From Flagellimonas sp. CMM7 (GTDB lineage Bacteria; Bacteroidota; Bacteroidia; Flavobacteriales; Flavobacteriaceae), in the NCBI RefSeq assembly GCF_021390195.1, contig NZ_CP090003.1, positions 4,113,501-4,177,500 of the forward strand: a DNA stretch of 64,000 nucleotides. Reading direction: 5' to 3'. Every line of letters begins with the position of its first letter. Position 1 is the stretch's first letter. The translations under genes and the position numbers were made by a program. The notes beneath the pieces were generated by a model. The model had not been told where the DNA came from. It made no database searches and saw nothing but the letters and a program-made list of their open reading frames with translations. This document shows, piece by piece, positions 60,783-64,000 of this stretch.

Positions 60783-62602
60783 TATACCTCTCCTACCTCA
60801 GTATCTGTAAGGGTTTTTATGAAGGCCACTAGTGCTTTCTCTTCCAATTCTGATAGTTGTAGATTATCAAAAGGAAGCGTTTGGTATGGTAAATCAAAAC
60901 CCAGTCCACCGCCTCCGCCGAGGTTGTAGAAATTGATTACTTCTTCCAAACTTTTATAAACCCCATTGTGCATATACGGTCCCGTTAGCTCAGCATTTCT
61001 GATTGTTGGAGTTTTAAACATCCCACGATGTACTTCCAATTCCTCATTATGCCTCCAATAAAACCCCAAATCATCATCTAATGTTTTATTACTAGCGGTT
61101 TCGGGAACACCAATTACTTCTTTTTCATGTTCAGTAAAAAATGGAGGTACGGTTCCATTGGTAAGCGGAATAAAATGACAAGTGGCACAAAGTGCTTTAC
61201 CCATATATAAATTAAAGCCTAATTTTTCCTCGCCTGTAAAAGTATCCTCCTCACCACGAATGTTTTTATCAAACTTGGAATTGAACCCGTTCAGTGTTGA
61301 AATATATGAGGATATGGCACGAATGATTTCGGTATTTCTTGCGGAGATCCCGCCATACGCATCTTTAAATAGTGGAATATATGTGGTGTCCGCTAAAATT
61401 TCTGTAGAAAACTCATGTACAGAACTATCAAATTCCTTATCATTGGTAAATACAGAGGTTATTTGGTCCAATAGGTTGGGTGATCTGCCATCCCAAAAGA
61501 AGCTTTGTTGAAAAGCTGCATTAATCAATGTTGGTGTATTTCGCTGCAATAACTTTCCGTTCTTATCCAAGTTTAAAGCTATTCCGTCTGCCCAGGCTTT
61601 TTTTGGATTATGGCATGTAACACAGGCCATTTTTCCATTTTGGGACAGTTTGGGGTCAAAAAAAAGTTTCTTGCCCAATGCAATCTTTTTTTCTGTAGGA
61701 TTCCGATTTATGGCAGGTGTGAAAAACTCAACATTAAACGAATCTTCTTCAAAAAACGTTGGTGCATCAAAATTGAAAGGTTTATTGTTTACGCCATCCC
61801 ATAATTGGCTTTCTTTCCGTATAGCAACCCAATTTCGGGTAATCGGGTTCATATAGTCTCTTATGAAGGTATAACGATCAAAAGTTTCAAAGTCTATGTT
61901 TGATTTTACAAAGTCGACAGCTGCTTGGACATTATTCTGAAATTGTGCGTCAAGTTCTTTGTTTGTATCTACAATTATGTGTCTAATACTTTTACCATAG
62001 ACTTCCTTTAGACTTTCTAAGGAAACCATTGTTTCTTTTAAACCAAGCTGACTCACTGGTGTATCAAAACCGGAAATGGACAGACTGATAATGCGTATTA
62101 ATTGTTGGTGTGCGGCAATAAAGAACCGTTGTGGAGTAATTTCTCGATCTCGGATACTATTTTGAAGATTCCGTAACATACCCGCCGTGATTGAAATTTC
62201 TTCCCTGTAACGTTCTTCGCTTTCTTCTCCCTCATAAATACTTTCTTCAATTTTCTGTAAACCTACTGGCAATAATACCTTTTGACTATCATTGGTAACA
62301 ATAGGAAGTGCAGGCCCATTGGCTCTATGCCCTACTCCAGGGTTAAGATAAGAAGCATATGGTTCTGCTTTTTTAAATGAGATTCTTGCTTTTTGAAATA
62401 CTGCCTTTGCACCATCATCTGCCATTGGCAGGTTTGCAAGCTCATCCAGAGCGGTAATGGCGTCTGTAATATGCTTTAAATAATAATCCTTAACGGGTTT
62501 CCAATCAACTTTACTTTCTACACTTGATGCAATAAGGCTTTCTTTCGGCTTTTGCTTACAGCTGAGGCTAAAAACTAATAAAACAACTAATATGCGATTC
62601 AT
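60779..62602 (-). CDS. Di-heme cytochrome c peroxidase-like lipoprotein with N-terminal helical extension
   Basis: The 607-residue product has a lipobox VFSLSC (Cys at about 15). A helical region of about 230 residues (about 30-260) follows, then a MauG/cytochrome c peroxidase-type part with two heme-binding motifs, CVTCH (about 328) and CATCH (about 475), preceded by NRNPTEKKIALGKKLFFDPKLSQNGKMACVTCH. Periplasmic oxidation or detoxification of peroxide is a reasonable role. The N-terminal extension is larger than in classical CcpA (about 350 residues) and occurs in flavobacterial homologues. It is followed, on the same strand upstream, by the PhoX-like gene with a terminator between. Confidence 0.87.
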   Translation of the reverse strand: MNRILVVLLVFSLSCKQKPKESLIASSVESKVDWKPVKDYYLKHITDAITALDELANLPMADDGAKAVFQKARISFKKAEPYASYLNPGVGHRANGPALPIVTNDSQKVLLPVGLQKIEESIYEGEESEERYREEISITAGMLRNLQNSIRDREITPQRFFIAAHQQLIRIISLSISGFDTPVSQLGLKETMVSLESLKEVYGKSIRHIIVDTNKELDAQFQNNVQAAVDFVKSNIDFETFDRYTFIRDYMNPITRNWVAIRKESQLWDGVNNKPFNFDAPTFFEEDSFNVEFFTPAINRNPTEKKIALGKKLFFDPKLSQNGKMACVTCHNPKKAWADGIALNLDKNGKLLQRNTPTLINAAFQQSFFWDGRSPNLLDQITSVFTNDKEFDSSVHEFSTEILADTTYIPLFKDAYGGISARNTEIIRAISSYISTLNGFNSKFDKNIRGEEDTFTGEEKLGFNLYMGKALCATCHFIPLTNGTVPPFFTEHEKEVIGVPETASNKTLDDDLGFYWRHNEELEVHRGMFKTPTIRNAELTGPYMHNGVYKSLEEVINFYNLGGGGGLGFDLPYQTLPFDNLQLSELEEKALVAFIKTLTDTEVGEVY

Positions 62603-62625
62603 TTCTGGCAGTTTTTTAAATATAG

Positions 62626-62655
62626 AAAGACCTCCATAAGTTTATGGAGGTCTTT
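62626..62655 (-). terminator. Hairpin terminator after the PhoX-like gene
   Basis: AAAGACCTCCATAA and TTATGGAGGTCTTT are exact complements, separated by two bases. A short T-rich stretch (CTATATTT) follows on the minus strand. It lies 20 bases after the PhoX-like stop and 24 bases before the peroxidase start codon. Confidence 0.75.
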
Positions 62656-62674
62656 TCATTAGTCTTACTTAAAC

Positions 62675-64000
62675 TTATCTTGGTAGTCCTTTTAATATAA
62701 CTATTTGACCTCCTTGATCATCCTCTCGTGCACCAGCTCCTATTGCAGTTGCATTGGTTTCCATATCATGACCATCAACATTTTTAAAATCATCACTTTC
62801 CCAATAATGCGGCTGTAGATTCAATAAGAATGTATTTGGAACACCTACTTTATCCGAGATATCTTCCAATGCTCCAAATTCTCCACTTAAACCTGTACTT
62901 CCACTCGGATCAAGATCTTGTCTAACTACCAATTCCAATACCGTTTTGATGTTGTTGCCACCTAAATCGGATTGATAAATATATGCGGCATGTCCTCTAT
63001 CAAAAGAGTTTGGGTCTTCCTGTACATACACAAAGTTTTCGGTAACTGTAATATTATCCGGGCTTTGTAAGCTTGCCAAATTTCCATCCATATTATTAGT
63101 GTCTGTATTTCCAGAAATAATCTGCGTCAATTTTCCTGTAAGTGGATTTGCTTCGTCCAACTCCAACTTATAAACTGTTCCCCAGTCGTTATAAGTACCT
63201 CTTCCGGGTCCTCTTCCGGTTACAGCAACAAATACATTCCTTCCGTTTTCATCAGATCCTTTTTGATAGTCTACGTCTTCAACCCTCATAAATGCAGAGG
63301 CAAAAACAGCTACACATGCATCCTCCATTTCAGATTTGGTTAAAGAAGCACCATCTGTTATTTCCACGAATTCAAAATCATAGGTTGCTCCATAATCCAG
63401 ATTACTTTCATTGTAAATTGTGGAGGCAGCTACATCCATAACCCCTCCTGCCCCATCAGAAATTTGCTTAAGTCTTAGTACGTAAATCTTTCCATTGTTT
63501 AGGTCCGCATCCCCTTCTTCTGAATAATATAAAGTTATCTGACCTTCGGAACCGCTGGAATCATCATCTCCACCTATTATTACGGTTTTACCAGTGTAAG
63601 CATCTTTTGGTAATGGAACTGCGTTTTCCCAGGAGAATTCACCCAAAGCATCCAAACCAAAATCTGCGGTTGGGGTTGGTGTATCAATATAGGGATCTAT
63701 CCCTTTAACATCATAATTAAAGCTTTCAGAAGCGGAAAGAAAAAGGTCGGTTGCCCCACCATGTATATCAGCTTCCCACATAGTGCCTGAACATTGACGC
63801 GCAAAATCTGCAACACCAGAGTTCAATAACCAATCGCCACCAGTAGGATTCAGGTTTTCATCCAATTCAATTCGTGCAACTGCATAATCGTCTTCCGCAT
63901 TTACAATATAAAGGTAACCATCACTATTGGGGTCCTTTAAAAATCCAGCACCATCTGCTGCTCCTACAAACTGAAATCCATCATCAAGTATATCAGTTGA
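62675..64000 (-). CDS. PhoX-like (DUF839) protein, C-terminal part, runs off the window
   Basis: The reading frame is open to base 64000, so 441 residues of a longer protein are seen, beginning STDILDDGFQFVGAADGAGF. Repeated beta-propeller-like segments occur (YLYIVNAEDDYAVARIELDE, GKIYVLRLKQ, NVFVAVTGRGPG), and LQSPDNITVTENFVYVQEDP matches the calcium and phosphate-binding core of PhoX-type (DUF839) alkaline phosphatases. In flavobacteria such proteins are exported. The N-terminus with its signal is outside the window. A terminator follows. Confidence 0.75.
   Translation of the reverse strand, partial: STDILDDGFQFVGAADGAGFLKDPNSDGYLYIVNAEDDYAVARIELDENLNPTGGDWLLNSGVADFARQCSGTMWEADIHGGATDLFLSASESFNYDVKGIDPYIDTPTPTADFGLDALGEFSWENAVPLPKDAYTGKTVIIGGDDDSSGSEGQITLYYSEEGDADLNNGKIYVLRLKQISDGAGGVMDVAASTIYNESNLDYGATYDFEFVEITDGASLTKSEMEDACVAVFASAFMRVEDVDYQKGSDENGRNVFVAVTGRGPGRGTYNDWGTVYKLELDEANPLTGKLTQIISGNTDTNNMDGNLASLQSPDNITVTENFVYVQEDPNSFDRGHAAYIYQSDLGGNNIKTVLELVVRQDLDPSGSTGLSGEFGALEDISDKVGVPNTFLLNLQPHYWESDDFKNVDGHDMETNATAIGAGAREDDQGGQIVILKGLPR

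Overview
The window looks like chromosome of a marine-type member of the family Flavobacteriaceae (Bacteroidota). The supporting signs are AT-rich DNA, promoters of the Bacteroidota type (TAnnTTTG at -7), no Shine-Dalgarno spacing, an lpxC/fabZ fusion, PorX, a type IX secretion (T9SS) C-terminal sorting domain, and typical flavobacterial families (DUF5916, DUF3526, two-gene lpxD arrangement, cytochrome c peroxidase lipoprotein). No tRNA, rRNA, insertion sequence, prophage or CRISPR array was seen, and no gene-free stretch exceeds 300 bases.

Layout. 1-2.9 kb (minus): start of the histidine operon, read as promoter, 18-codon leader peptide with four His codons, attenuator, hisG, a GNAT gene, hisD, hisC (cut by the window edge). 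2.9-13.6 kb (minus): prohibitin-like protein, VWA membrane protein, fabG, sucD, then the envelope block lpxD paralogue, efp, lpxA, lpxC/fabZ, lpxD and an HD phosphohydrolase. 13.6-18.1 kb (plus): porX, tsaE, a secreted micropeptide behind four iterated operator-like repeats, a membrane protein, ald and a small anchored protein. 18.3-21.9 kb: two tandem TPR-TM-AraC regulators whose 3' ends are almost identical. 22-27.2 kb (minus): an accessory island with a polymorphic toxin, an Imm74-like immunity gene overlapping it by 4 bases, small orphan ORFs and a Sel1-repeat protein with a T9SS tail.

27.5-47 kb: housekeeping genes, namely proline dehydrogenase, aroB, DinB, Lrp, M14 peptidase, XRE regulator, TerC, sterol desaturase-like protein, parC/parE, ychF, a lone receiver protein, a ureohydrolase, ferredoxin, acyl-CoA reductase, serC, a D-3-phosphoglycerate dehydrogenase-like gene and a DUF937 protein. 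47.2-57.6 kb (plus): two small flavobacterial proteins and then a probable metal or cofactor handling locus: CxxC miniprotein, TonB receptor, lipoprotein, second CxxC miniprotein, ABC ATPase, two DUF3526-type permeases and a DUF5916 outer-membrane protein, with overlapping or touching genes. 57.7-64 kb: folE, msrA, a LolD-like ATPase, a TIGR02757 protein, a di-heme peroxidase-like lipoprotein and the 3' part of a PhoX-like (DUF839) protein running off the window.

The most interesting items are the his leader/attenuator, the iterated operator upstream of the secreted 45-residue peptide, the homogenised 3' halves of the tandem AraC regulators, the toxin/immunity/T9SS island with its large upstream dyad, and a perfect 21-bp palindrome between the ferredoxin and acyl-CoA reductase genes.
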